Shown here piece after piece: positions 56,103 through 63,438 of a stretch of DNA of 64,000 nt. The position numbers and the translations under genes are program-made. The DNA is from Algoriphagus lacus (GTDB taxonomy: Bacteria > Bacteroidota > Bacteroidia > Cytophagales > Cyclobacteriaceae). The stretch covers positions 682,001-746,000 of the forward strand of contig NZ_QXML01000001.1 of NCBI RefSeq assembly GCF_003583985.1, given 5' to 3'. Below the pieces are notes generated by a model. The model ran no database searches. It was not told where the DNA came from and saw nothing but the letters and a program-made list of their open reading frames with translations. Each line of letters starts with the position of its first letter. The first letter of the stretch is position 1.

Positions 56103-56456
56103 TCAATATTCCGCCAAAAGCGAAGCGGTTGGAGATTCCCAGGTTTCCAGGTAGGTTTTTTCCTCGATTAGGATTTGTTGTTCTTTGTTTTCATCCTCTT
56201 GAAGTGTAATGATAATTACCTCTGCAGGAGGATCCGGTGAAGGTTCTTCACTTGGCCAAAGGAAAAATCCCAAAGCCAAAGAAGCGGCAATGCCCAAAGG
56301 AATCCACCAAGTAATGCTTCCTTGGCGAGCCATTTCCGGAAACTCCGGTGTGGGGATTTTCTGATCATTTTCCTTTAGCTCTTGGAAAAAAGAGCTTAGT
56401 TCGGGGTCTTTATCGATGTTCATTTTTCTTTCTGATAGCACAGATGATTTTTTCAT
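56103..56456 (-). CDS. probable anti-sigma factor (single-span)
   Basis: 117 residues with a short cytoplasmic N-terminus, one membrane span (WWIPLGIAASLALGFFLW) and a C-terminal acidic periplasmic part. The start overlaps the end of the sigma-factor gene (56453-56456), the usual arrangement of ECF sigma/anti-sigma pairs. The sequence itself lacks a recognisable zinc anti-sigma motif, so the call rests on context and topology. Confidence 0.6.
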   Translation of the reverse strand: MKKSSVLSERKMNIDKDPELSSFFQELKENDQKIPTPEFPEMARQGSITWWIPLGIAASLALGFFLWPSEEPSPDPPAEVIIITLQEDENKEQQILIEEKTYLETWESPTASLLAEY

Positions 56457-56962
56457 TTTGAATCCTTCGAGGTCTTGGTTACCTCAACGGATCGCCGGAG
56501 TTCAATCCACTCTTTCAGTTTTTTCTTTCCCCGGTCGTAGTGGGTTCGGATGGTGCCGATATGCAATTGGAGCACTTTAGCGGTTTCCTCCAGTGTCATG
56601 TCGTGGTAAAAGACCATCAGCAATACTTCCTGCTGCATTTTGGGAAGTCGGCGAATCAGGTCCTCATGACTTTCCATTTCCGTAGGTTCTGATTCCCAAA
56701 CCATATCTTCCTCTATTTCTACTGCCACCCATTTTCCTTTTCCTCGGAGCTCGTCCAGTGCTGTGAAACGGACCACAGAAAACAGCCAAGTTTTGGGATG
56801 CTCTTCGGTTTTCAGTCGGGCTTTCCCTTCCAAGACTTTTAAATAAACCTGCTGAATCACATCTTTGGCCAATTCTCCATCAAATCCGCAGCACTGTCGG
56901 GCCCATAGAAAGGCTTCTCGGTGATACTGTCGTAGAAAAGTTTCAAGTTGGCTTCGGTTCAT
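56453..56962 (-). CDS. ECF-type RNA polymerase sigma factor
   Basis: 169 residues with sigma-70 region 2 (DVIQQVYLKVLEGKARL, KTWLFSVVRFTALDELR) and region 4 (LPKMQQEVLLMVFYHDMTLEETAKVLQL, IRTHYDRGKKKLKEW). An extracytoplasmic-function sigma factor. Its start is 130 bases from the divergent xerD gene and its 3' end overlaps the putative anti-sigma gene. It may govern its own operon and the periplasmic Spy-like protein. Confidence 0.9.
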   Translation of the reverse strand: MNRSQLETFLRQYHREAFLWARQCCGFDGELAKDVIQQVYLKVLEGKARLKTEEHPKTWLFSVVRFTALDELRGKGKWVAVEIEEDMVWESEPTEMESHEDLIRRLPKMQQEVLLMVFYHDMTLEETAKVLQLHIGTIRTHYDRGKKKLKEWIELRRSVEVTKTSKDSK

Positions 56963-57092
56963 TTACACTACTTAATCGGGAAAGTGAGGCTTATGTATGA
57001 CAAGGATTTAAAAAAGTTGAAAGGTTGAAATATTTTAATATTGGAAAGTTGGGGCAACCTTTCCACTTTGCAAGCTTTCCATTTCCAATTAC

Positions 57093-57989
57093 ATGTGGAG
57101 TCCCCTTATCCGCCAATTTCGTCATTACCTCAAGCTGGAGCGATCACTAAGCGAAAATTCCATCGAGGCCTACACCCGCGACGTGGAAAAGCTGTCGGCT
57201 TTTGCCGAAAGAGAATTTGCCGGTAAAGGTCCGCTTGAGCTCGAATTGGAGCATTTGCGTCGCTTCGTCAATGCCCTTGCTGCGCTGGAAATTTCTGCTT
57301 ATTCCCAGGCTAGAATCATTTCCGGGATCAAGGCATTCTATCGCTTTTTGATGTATGAAGACCGAATCAAGGAAGATCCCGCCCAACTCCTCGAAGCACC
57401 CAAACTCGGCCGTAAACTTCCAGACACCCTGAGCTATACCGAAATTGAGCAGTTGCTGGAAGCGATTCCGCTAGGAGAATCCGAGGGTCATCGCAACCGT
57501 GCCATGCTGGAAATGCTGTACAGTTCCGGTCTTCGGGTGACTGAACTGGTTGAACTGAAAAAGGGACAGATTTTTTCTGATGTCGGATTCCTAAGAGTGG
57601 TGGGTAAAGGGAATAAAGAACGGTTGGTTCCTATCGGAAGGGATGCCTTGCGATATCTGAAAATCTATGAAGAGGAAGTTCGCGTGCATCAGACTCCGGC
57701 GAGGGGCCATGAGGAATATGTATTTTTAAACCGGCGGGGGCAAAAACTCACCCGGGTGATGGTTTTCCTGATTATCAAGAAAACCGCAGAGCAGGCCGGA
57801 ATCAAAAAGAACATCAGTCCGCATACCTTCCGGCATTCGTTTGCGACACATCTGATCGAAGGAGGAGCGGATCTTCGTGCCGTACAGGAAATGCTCGGGC
57901 ATGAGAGCATCACGACCACGGAGATTTATACACACCTGGATCGGGATTATTTAAGGCAGGTGCTGACGGAATTTCATCCAAGGAAGTAG
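57093..57989 (+). CDS. xerD: site-specific tyrosine recombinase XerD
   Basis: 298 residues, the standard XerD length. Catalytic residues: Arg148 (SSGLRVTEL), Lys172 (VVGKGNKERLVP), His244 and Arg247 (SPHTFRHSF), His270 (LGHES), and Tyr279 (EIYTHLD). The insertion between patches II and III that marks integron integrases is not present, so it looks like the housekeeping dimer-resolution recombinase acting at dif with XerC. Four bases beyond its stop, the core of the first attC-like site of the cassette array begins. Convergent with the cassette genes, so the recombinase lies at the terminal end of the array, not at its usual integrase end. Confidence 0.93.
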   Translation: MWSPLIRQFRHYLKLERSLSENSIEAYTRDVEKLSAFAEREFAGKGPLELELEHLRRFVNALAALEISAYSQARIISGIKAFYRFLMYEDRIKEDPAQLLEAPKLGRKLPDTLSYTEIEQLLEAIPLGESEGHRNRAMLEMLYSSGLRVTELVELKKGQIFSDVGFLRVVGKGNKERLVPIGRDALRYLKIYEEEVRVHQTPARGHEEYVFLNRRGQKLTRVMVFLIIKKTAEQAGIKKNISPHTFRHSFATHLIEGGADLRAVQEMLGHESITTTEIYTHLDRDYLRQVLTEFHPRK

Positions 57990-57993
57990 GGGA

Positions 57994-58128
57994 ATTTAAC
58001 GTTCCGCGGCTTGGCGCAGTAGCGGCTGCGTGAACGTATTTTTTCTTGCTAATATAAGATTTTCCAGCGGAAAATCGAACGTTGTTGTTAAAACTAAAAG
58101 TAGCTATTGTGCCAAACCGCTGTTATAG
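57994..58128 (-). repeat. attC-like site 1 (terminal, abuts xerD)
   Basis: Left core ATTTAAC with its outward minus-strand R' reading GTTAAAT (a perfect GTTRRRY), right core GTTATAG. Arms GCGGCTTGGC and GCCAAACCGC pair with one mismatch. The central spacer differs from the common type. Longest site of the set (135 bp). Confidence 0.75.
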
Positions 58129-58153
58129 GATGTGTTTTTTTCTATTTTATAAG

Positions 58154-58549
58154 TCAATTTATTTCACTTTTTTTTTCCCTGATAAGCCAAATTAACGTCA
58201 AGATATTTAGTGTCAAAATTACGATGTTTAATTTTACAAATTCAGACAGAGCTAATGTCCAATATCTTATTGTTATTTGTCCGCCACTTAACAGACTCCA
58301 AATTGTCAAAACGATACTTGTAAAAATTGTTGTCAACCATACAAATGGTTTTTTTGTTATCCATTTCAATCCAAGTGTAATAAGTAACAAATTTAGTGCT
58401 GTCAATATAAAAATGTATGGCAAGTATAGAAAAGTCCCAAAAACCACAACATTCATATCGCCATTTTCTTTTTCGTTAAATGCTAAAAACAACAATATTG
58501 TCAATACAAGGATATGAAAGAAAAAATGGTAAAAGAGTTTTGAATTCAT
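58154..58549 (-). CDS. cassette 1: four-span membrane protein
   Basis: 131 residues with about four hydrophobic segments (HILVLTILLFLAF, YLPYIFILTALNLLLITLG, WLTTIFTSIVLTIWSLL, LNIVILTLNILTLIWLI), and a polar charged C-terminus. Family not recognised. Sits between site 1 and site 2 as the sole gene of the last cassette before xerD. The upstream leader from the GTC core to ATG is about 40 bases. Confidence 0.7.
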   Translation of the reverse strand: MNSKLFYHFFFHILVLTILLFLAFNEKENGDMNVVVFGTFLYLPYIFILTALNLLLITLGLKWITKKPFVWLTTIFTSIVLTIWSLLSGGQITIRYWTLALSEFVKLNIVILTLNILTLIWLIREKKSEIN

Positions 58550-58587
58550 TGGATAATGTCTTTTAGTTGTTTGTTGTTTAACATTGC

Positions 58588-58719
58588 CTATGACGTTTTG
58601 CAGCTACCCGAAGGTGGCGATTTCGAAGCGCTTCACTGTCAACCAAGCAGAAAATTTGATAGAAGCACAAAGCTTGTTTTATCCACTGAACTGCCACTTT
58701 TGGGTAGGTGCTGTTAGCG
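58588..58719 (-). repeat. attC-like site 2
   Basis: Left core CTATGAC (minus-strand R' is GTCATAG, a T-to-C change in the core), right core GTTAGCG. Arms CAGCTACCCGAAGGTGGC and GCCACTTTTGGGTAGGTGCTG pair imperfectly. The spacer is of the common type (TTCGAAGC, ACTGTC, GAAGCACAAAGCTT). 132 bp. Confidence 0.75.
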
Positions 58720-58729
58720 TTAGTTGCAT

Positions 58730-59161
58730 TTACACTCTCTTTAATTTAAGTTTCTTAATGTCCCACGGATATCGCTCAACTCTTTCCTCTTTGTAGTCTA
58801 TAATTTCAAAGGTTTCTACTTTGTTAAGAATTTTGATTTCAATTGTTTGTCCAGTTTTACTTTTTTTAATCTTTATTGATTGTTTACCATTTGTCCAGCG
58901 TTCTCTTCCTGGTTCGGTGCACAAGTATGAATTGATAAATTTGAAATCAGACTTAGATATCCTTAACACTACAATGTCGCAGGTCTGATTGCGGTACGGC
59001 CAATTAGCGTCCTGAATAAATTCAATTGTGTCGCTCTTGTAATATAGACTGTCCTTGTTGTCAGTTTCCCAGTCACCGGTAATGTCATTGCGTTTCACTT
59101 GTCCAAATGATTGTCCAATTGTCACTACGAATATGAAAATTGTCAGAAGTCCTTTATTCAT
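58730..59161 (-). CDS. cassette 2: secreted small protein
   Basis: 143 residues from the ATG at 59161. A longer frame extends 105 bases upstream into the neighbouring site and would encode a peptide translated from the repeat itself, so it is not the true start. Signal peptide MNKGLLTIFIFVVTIGQSFGQ; the mature part has an ITGDWETD start like lipocalin-type small domains, several Cys and alternating beta segments. Family not recognised. Stop codon is 10 bases before the site 2 core. Confidence 0.7.
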   Translation of the reverse strand: MNKGLLTIFIFVVTIGQSFGQVKRNDITGDWETDNKDSLYYKSDTIEFIQDANWPYRNQTCDIVVLRISKSDFKFINSYLCTEPGRERWTNGKQSIKIKKSKTGQTIEIKILNKVETFEIIDYKEERVERYPWDIKKLKLKRV

Positions 59162-59185
59162 GATTTCTTTGTCCAATGCAATGCA

Positions 59186-59317
59186 CGCTAACGTTTTGGC
59201 GCTTGGCGAAGAAGCGGATTTCGAAGCACTAAACTGTCTGCCACCACTGAACTTGATACGAAGCACAAAGCTTCATTCAACTACTGAACCGCCAATTTCT
59301 TGTAGGTGCTGTTATGG
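59186..59317 (-). repeat. attC-like site 3 (mismatched arms)
   Basis: Left core CGCTAAC, right core GTTATGG; 132 bp. The left arm and centre (84 bases) differ from site 4 at only two positions, but the right arm (CCGCCAATTTCTTGTAGGTGC) does not pair with its own left arm and instead resembles the right arm of site 2. It therefore looks like a recombinant site. Confidence 0.7.
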
Positions 59318-59329
59318 GCTGGGTTTTTT

Positions 59330-60250
59330 CTATTTGCAATTCTCATCAAGTCGTTCTTTTGCATATTCTGCTCCAAGTTCAAGAGCTTTTTTCCAGTCCT
59401 CACAAGCTCCTTTTTTATCTTTCAAATTAAATTTTGAGTTTCCTCGATTAAAATACGCTTGTTGTTTATTTTCTAAATCTACTTTGTCCATTGACAGGAC
59501 TTTATTGTAGTCGTCAATTGCTCCTGAATAATCACCGTTTTCATCTTTTAAACTACCACGATTTGTCAAAGCACTAACAAAGTCTGGTGCGATTTCAATT
59601 GCTTTGTCATAGTCTCTCAGTGCAGATTTCCACGTATGAAGTTCGTTTTTTACAATTGCTCTTGAGTAATAAGAATTAGGTTCCTTTGGATTGATATTCA
59701 AGGTTAGCGACCAATTAATAATTGAACCACTTAAGTCTCCTTTTTCGTAACACTCAACACCTTTGTCAAAATAATAGTCCGCTTTTGAAGTGTCTAAGTT
59801 TGGAAACTTTTGGTCTTTTGGGTCGAACGGTCCACCGTATGCGTCAAGTTTTGCATCAAACTCATAACCTCTTTTATACATATCCAAAGCCCAATAAAGC
59901 AAATTGTCCGCTGTTATCGGAATTTCGTTAGTCTCCCCGCTAATTTCCCAAAGGTCTTCATACTTTTTTACTTCTTTAATTGTATATGGATAATGAGCTT
60001 TTATAAACTCTCCTAATTTTATCAAATTCTCTTTTTTGTCAGAAATAAAAGTGAAGTCCATTTTTGTTAGACAGTTATCTTTCAGTCCGCTTTTAACCAT
60101 ATTATTGTGAACGTCTTCTGCTGACAACATTTCTTTTCCAAAATTGTCTACAAAGTTGTCCCAAGTGAAAAACTTATTTTCCATTTTCTTTTGTCCGCAA
60201 GCTGTTAGTGTAGTTATTAAAAGTAATAATGTCAGTAGATTTATTTTCAT
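59330..60250 (-). CDS. cassette 3: lipoprotein with RraB-like and TPR regions
   Basis: 306 residues from ATG 60250 (a frame extension into site 4 is again rejected). Lipobox LTAC after a 17-residue hydrophobic signal. Residues about 45-150 (MDFTFISDKKENLIKLGEF, LWEISGETNEIPITAD) resemble the RraB/DUF-type ribonuclease-inhibitor fold; that likeness is from memory and tentative. Residues about 160-306 contain four TPR units (GVECYEKGDLSGSIINWSLT, ALRDYDKAIEIAPDF). Secreted location argues against a ribonuclease partner. Unknown role. Confidence 0.7.
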   Translation of the reverse strand: MKINLLTLLLLITTLTACGQKKMENKFFTWDNFVDNFGKEMLSAEDVHNNMVKSGLKDNCLTKMDFTFISDKKENLIKLGEFIKAHYPYTIKEVKKYEDLWEISGETNEIPITADNLLYWALDMYKRGYEFDAKLDAYGGPFDPKDQKFPNLDTSKADYYFDKGVECYEKGDLSGSIINWSLTLNINPKEPNSYYSRAIVKNELHTWKSALRDYDKAIEIAPDFVSALTNRGSLKDENGDYSGAIDDYNKVLSMDKVDLENKQQAYFNRGNSKFNLKDKKGACEDWKKALELGAEYAKERLDENCK

Positions 60251-60274
60251 TGTCGTGTCGTCTGTTATCCTTGC

Positions 60275-60406
60275 CCATAACGTTTTGGCGCTTGGCGAAG
60301 AAGCGGATTTCGAAGCACTAAACTGTCTACCAGCACTGAACTTGATACGAAGCACAAAGCTTTATTTAAGCACTGAACCCGCTTTTTTGCCAAACGCTTG
60401 TTATAG
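60275..60406 (-). repeat. attC-like site 4
   Basis: Left core CCATAAC, right core GTTATAG; 132 bp. Arms GCGCTTGGCGAAGAAGCGG and CCGCTTTTTTGCCAAACGC pair over about 19 positions with few mismatches. Common-type spacer. The minus-strand R' is GTTATGG. Confidence 0.8.
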
Positions 60407-60436
60407 GTAGGCGTTCTTTCCACCGTGTCGTTATGA

Positions 60437-60961
60437 TTAATATATAAAGTCAATGTCTGTAAATGTTTCACTTGATTTAAAGTCTTTTTTAGTTCCAAAA
60501 TAAATTTCGTCTTCGTGAAAAAATAGTAATGCCCAGTTCAAACTTTGGTCAATAATAGTCAAGTCGTCTGAGCCGCCATAATAAAAACTGTCGAAGTATT
60601 TTATTAAAAGTTTCCAAGGAACAATCATTGCGTCTGTCTCGTCCCAAGATAGAAAAATGGGCTTGTCAAAAGGAAGTCCACGATGGTAAAGCCACTTTTT
60701 AATTTCCTTTTTGTTACCATCTAAAATTCTTGCCTTGTCAATTGTCTGAAAGAAGTCCTTTTTAAATGGTGTGTCATTGTGCAAATTTGTCTTTGCAATA
60801 TAGTCCCACAAAAATTTAGCGGCTTCTTTGTCCAATGGCTTTAATTTGTCAAGATGTTGGTCGGGTAATTTGTCATATTTCTCTTCTGTAAAACGCCATT
60901 TCAGTCGAAAGTCGTCCATCGGAATTACGTGTTGAAATATGTTGTCAAAGTCTATACTCAT
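60437..60961 (-). CDS. cassette 4: DUF2947-like soluble protein (tentative)
   Basis: 174 residues, no signal peptide, acidic. The stretch IPMDDFRLKWRFTEEKYDKL...LKPLDKEAAKFLWDYI resembles my recollection of DUF2947 proteins; the match needs a profile search. The C-terminal DDLTIIDQSLNWALLFFHEDEIYFGTK looks like a beta hairpin common in that group. It is the only clearly cytoplasmic product of the array. Leader includes GACGACACAACGACAA directly before ATG. Confidence 0.65.
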   Translation of the reverse strand: MSIDFDNIFQHVIPMDDFRLKWRFTEEKYDKLPDQHLDKLKPLDKEAAKFLWDYIAKTNLHNDTPFKKDFFQTIDKARILDGNKKEIKKWLYHRGLPFDKPIFLSWDETDAMIVPWKLLIKYFDSFYYGGSDDLTIIDQSLNWALLFFHEDEIYFGTKKDFKSSETFTDIDFIY

Positions 60962-60989
60962 TTGTCGTTGTGTCGTCTTTTACACTTAC

Positions 60990-61121
60990 CTATAACGTTT
61001 TGCGTATATGACTTGTGGCGGTTTTCGAAGCACTTTCTTGTCGGCTGGTACTAAATTTACTTAAAAGCACAAAACTTGAATTTACCACTTTCTCCGCCAT
61101 AAGTTATATACGCTGTTGTGT
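60990..61121 (-). repeat. attC-like site 5
   Basis: Left core CTATAAC, right core GTTGTGT; 132 bp. Arms GCGTATATGACTTGTGGCGG and CCGCCATAAGTTATATACGC pair over twenty positions with three mismatches, the cleanest of the set. Left arm carries a GTTTT spacer absent from the right. Confidence 0.85.
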
Positions 61122-61138
61122 GCTGGCATTCTCGCTTT

Positions 61139-61948
61139 TCAATCTATTACTTGGTTGAATTCCATCATTCCATTCTCACAGTTTGAGTTGAAAATTACGC
61201 CATATTTAAATACTATATGACAAAAATTCAGACCGTATTTTGCATAATGTTTTCTAAAAAACTTATTCTCAAGTCTATCAAGTTCGGCTGTGTGTTTTTT
61301 ATATTCCATATTATAGGGCTTTATTTTGGAATTCCATATTTTCATTAATGCTTTTCCTTGATTTGATATTTCAGCATATTCGTTATAGTGGTAATCGTAA
61401 TATTGGTCGGTAAGGTCTGAAAGGATTTTTATTTCTTCATTTGTCAACGCTCGCTTAGTCTGAATACTGTCTTTTATCTCTTCAAGTATCTCTTCTCTCT
61501 GGTCTGAGTATTCATAGAATTTTACAGAAATCAATTCTCTTTGCTTAGTTATTTTTGGAAGGCTATCAATGATATTTTCTTTACTTATTAACTTTTCAAT
61601 TTTATCGGCTGATTTCATTTCGTAATTGTCAAAATTTAGCCGTTCAAGTGCTTCTTTTGTTCTAAATTCAAATACTCTTGATTCTGCATTTTTAATTAAA
61701 TACTCCGAAATTCTGTCATAATCCTGTATCTGTTGTTCTATTCTATAAGCTTCAAATAAGGAAGTCACATCGGTTATTATCTCTTTAATTTGTTCTGTAT
61801 TAGAATTCTTTACTGTCAGAACAACAAAATCAGGAGCTGTTGAAAACCCTTCTTTTATCACTTTTTGAAAAGTCTGTTCAGACTTATTCTGTCCAAGTGA
61901 AACTTGGCAGAAAAATATTAAGGTCAATATGATGGTTAATCTTTTCAT
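61139..61948 (-). CDS. cassette 5: secreted helical protein
   Basis: 269 residues. Signal peptide ending VSLGQ. Mostly helical and charged. It shares a core with the adjacent cassette 6 protein: VKNSNTEQIKEI, RVFEFRTKEALERLNFDNY and a C-terminal FCHIVFKYGVIFNSN. No known family recognised. The Cys in that C-terminal block and one near the end may form a disulphide. Confidence 0.7.
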   Translation of the reverse strand: MKRLTIILTLIFFCQVSLGQNKSEQTFQKVIKEGFSTAPDFVVLTVKNSNTEQIKEIITDVTSLFEAYRIEQQIQDYDRISEYLIKNAESRVFEFRTKEALERLNFDNYEMKSADKIEKLISKENIIDSLPKITKQRELISVKFYEYSDQREEILEEIKDSIQTKRALTNEEIKILSDLTDQYYDYHYNEYAEISNQGKALMKIWNSKIKPYNMEYKKHTAELDRLENKFFRKHYAKYGLNFCHIVFKYGVIFNSNCENGMMEFNQVID

Positions 61949-61967
61949 TGTCGTTCTTTATGCTTGC

Positions 61968-62098
61968 ACACAACGTGATTCAGCTTGGAAACGGCGGGCA
62001 TTCTGAGCCGTGCCCTTCAAGGTTTCTCTTTGCTTCTTTAAGTTTCTGATTTTCATTTTTACTAGGAACCGCCAGCTGTATCCAAGGTGATGTTGTGT
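61968..62098 (-). repeat. attC-like site 6
   Basis: Left core ACACAAC, right core GTTGTGT; 131 bp. Arms with CAGCTTGGAAAC and GTATCCAAGGTG pair partly. The central region does not share the common spacer. Confidence 0.7.
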
Positions 62099-62128
62099 CC
62101 TGCCTTTCCCTTTTACTTTACTTAATCA

Positions 62129-62785
62129 TTAATCTATATCTGGAATTTCAGGTGCTCTTATGCTTGGATAGCCAAACCAAATTGTGTTACCTCCTACACT
62201 ACTTCTACTCGTTATTATTCCACACTTAAACATTATATGCGAAAATGACAATTGAAGAAAATATTCATCTTCTTTAAATTCCATATACTTAACAGTTTCA
62301 TTATTTCCGAAATCCTTCATGAAATCCTTCAAATCTAACTTTGAAGCTAATACTTCAATTCTTTCTTTACTTGGGTATTCGTTAAAGCTTATGTTTTCAA
62401 GTGCTTTTCTTTCTTTAAATTCAAAAATTCTCTTTGAGTTGCCCAAAATCAAACTGTCAATAAACTGTGAACTTTTGAGGTCGTAACCCATTCCAAATTC
62501 ATGGTGCATAGCACCAGATAAAAGAGGGGCTTCGGAACAAATTTCTTTTATTTCTCCCGTGTTTAAATTTTTCGCAATGAATACAAGGTAGCTAGGAGAT
62601 GATGAATCTCCATTTTTGTAGGCAATTTCAAATAACTTATTTCTAACAGAGTCATTCCCCAGATTATAAACAACATTCGGTATTTCAACTTTTGCCTTTT
62701 CTATATTATTACCTGATTCTTTTCTTCCACAAGAATAGATTATTACCAAAATCAAAAGTCCTAATATTTTGGCATTCCTATTCAT
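62129..62785 (-). CDS. cassette 6: lipoprotein homologous to cassette 5 product
   Basis: 218 residues. Lipobox in LVIIYSCGRK. Aligned segments with cassette 5: AKNLNTGEIKEIC, RIFEFKERKALENISFNEY, and FSHIMFKCGIITSRSSVG. It is therefore a diverged homologue encoded in the neighbouring cassette, but as a lipoprotein rather than a soluble secreted one. Family not recognised. Confidence 0.7.
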   Translation of the reverse strand: MNRNAKILGLLILVIIYSCGRKESGNNIEKAKVEIPNVVYNLGNDSVRNKLFEIAYKNGDSSSPSYLVFIAKNLNTGEIKEICSEAPLLSGAMHHEFGMGYDLKSSQFIDSLILGNSKRIFEFKERKALENISFNEYPSKERIEVLASKLDLKDFMKDFGNNETVKYMEFKEDEYFLQLSFSHIMFKCGIITSRSSVGGNTIWFGYPSIRAPEIPDID

Positions 62786-62815
62786 ATTTGTTGTTCAGGT
62801 TTTATTTAGGGTTGG

Positions 62816-62948
62816 ACACAACGTTCCGCCGCTTCTCGTCAGTTGCGAACTTCGGAACGAATTATTTTCTGTTAAAGATAAAAATTCTTGCGAAACGTGA
62901 ACGTGAACTTACCACATAATTCGCAATTGCGAGAAACGGCTGTTAGCA
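62816..62948 (-). repeat. attC-like site 7
   Basis: Left core ACACAAC, right core GTTAGCA; 133 bp. Arms GCCGCTTCTCGTCAGTTGCG and CGCAATTGCGAGAAACGGC pair nearly throughout. Central spacer divergent from the common type. Confidence 0.78.
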
Positions 62949-62958
62949 GTAGCCTTTT

Positions 62959-63405
62959 TTATTCTATTTTTACTTCTCCACGCATATTTAAAATCTTATT
63001 ATATTCAAACCCTACGTCAAAACAATTTGGCTTATTATAAAAATCTATTAAGGTTGGAATTCCATTCTTGTCTTCAGGAAACTTAGTTCCAAATTTAAAT
63101 CTTATTGAATCTAATTTGTTTTCTAAAACAGTCACACCATCATTTATTATTTCCCATTCATACTTATTAGTTTTCCAGCGTCCAACAAGCTCATCATTGT
63201 TGTTCATAGGAGTAGAACTCAAATCAACTTTTACATAATTTTTTTCAGGAACTTCTTCACAATCTCCATTAATGATATATCTAATATTTCCATCACTTAT
63301 TATAGTTATCGATTGTTTTTTATCGTTTGAATATAATGTGTAGCGATGATCATTGCTGCAACTAGCTAAAAATAAAAGAGCAAAAATCAGATAGTGTTTT
63401 TTCAT
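62959..63405 (-). CDS. cassette 7: small lipoprotein
   Basis: 148 residues with the lipobox LFLASCS after a basic start (MKKHY). Beta-rich; includes VGRWKTNKYEWEI, a lipocalin-like segment, and two later Cys. Family not recognised. The stop is 11 bases from the site 7 core. Confidence 0.7.
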   Translation of the reverse strand: MKKHYLIFALLFLASCSNDHRYTLYSNDKKQSITIISDGNIRYIINGDCEEVPEKNYVKVDLSSTPMNNNDELVGRWKTNKYEWEIINDGVTVLENKLDSIRFKFGTKFPEDKNGIPTLIDFYNKPNCFDVGFEYNKILNMRGEVKIE

Positions 63406-63438
63406 GAGTTTTTTTTCTGAGTCGTGTAGAAAGGTTAC

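Noticed and set aside
57001..57092. TTGAAAGG/CTTTCCA-type repeats upstream of xerD
   Set aside because: Similar low-complexity AACTTTCC sequence occurs near 16081 and 40973; seen as junk-like intergenic sequence with no distinct structure.
57093..57989. The recombinase as an integron or phage integrase
   Set aside because: 298 residues with the XerD pattern and without the extra insertion between patches II and III, and no phage genes are nearby.
59161..59266. Longer start for cassette genes 2 and 3
   Set aside because: The extra residues are translated from the attC-like repeat; the internal ATG starts a good signal peptide or lipoprotein signal.
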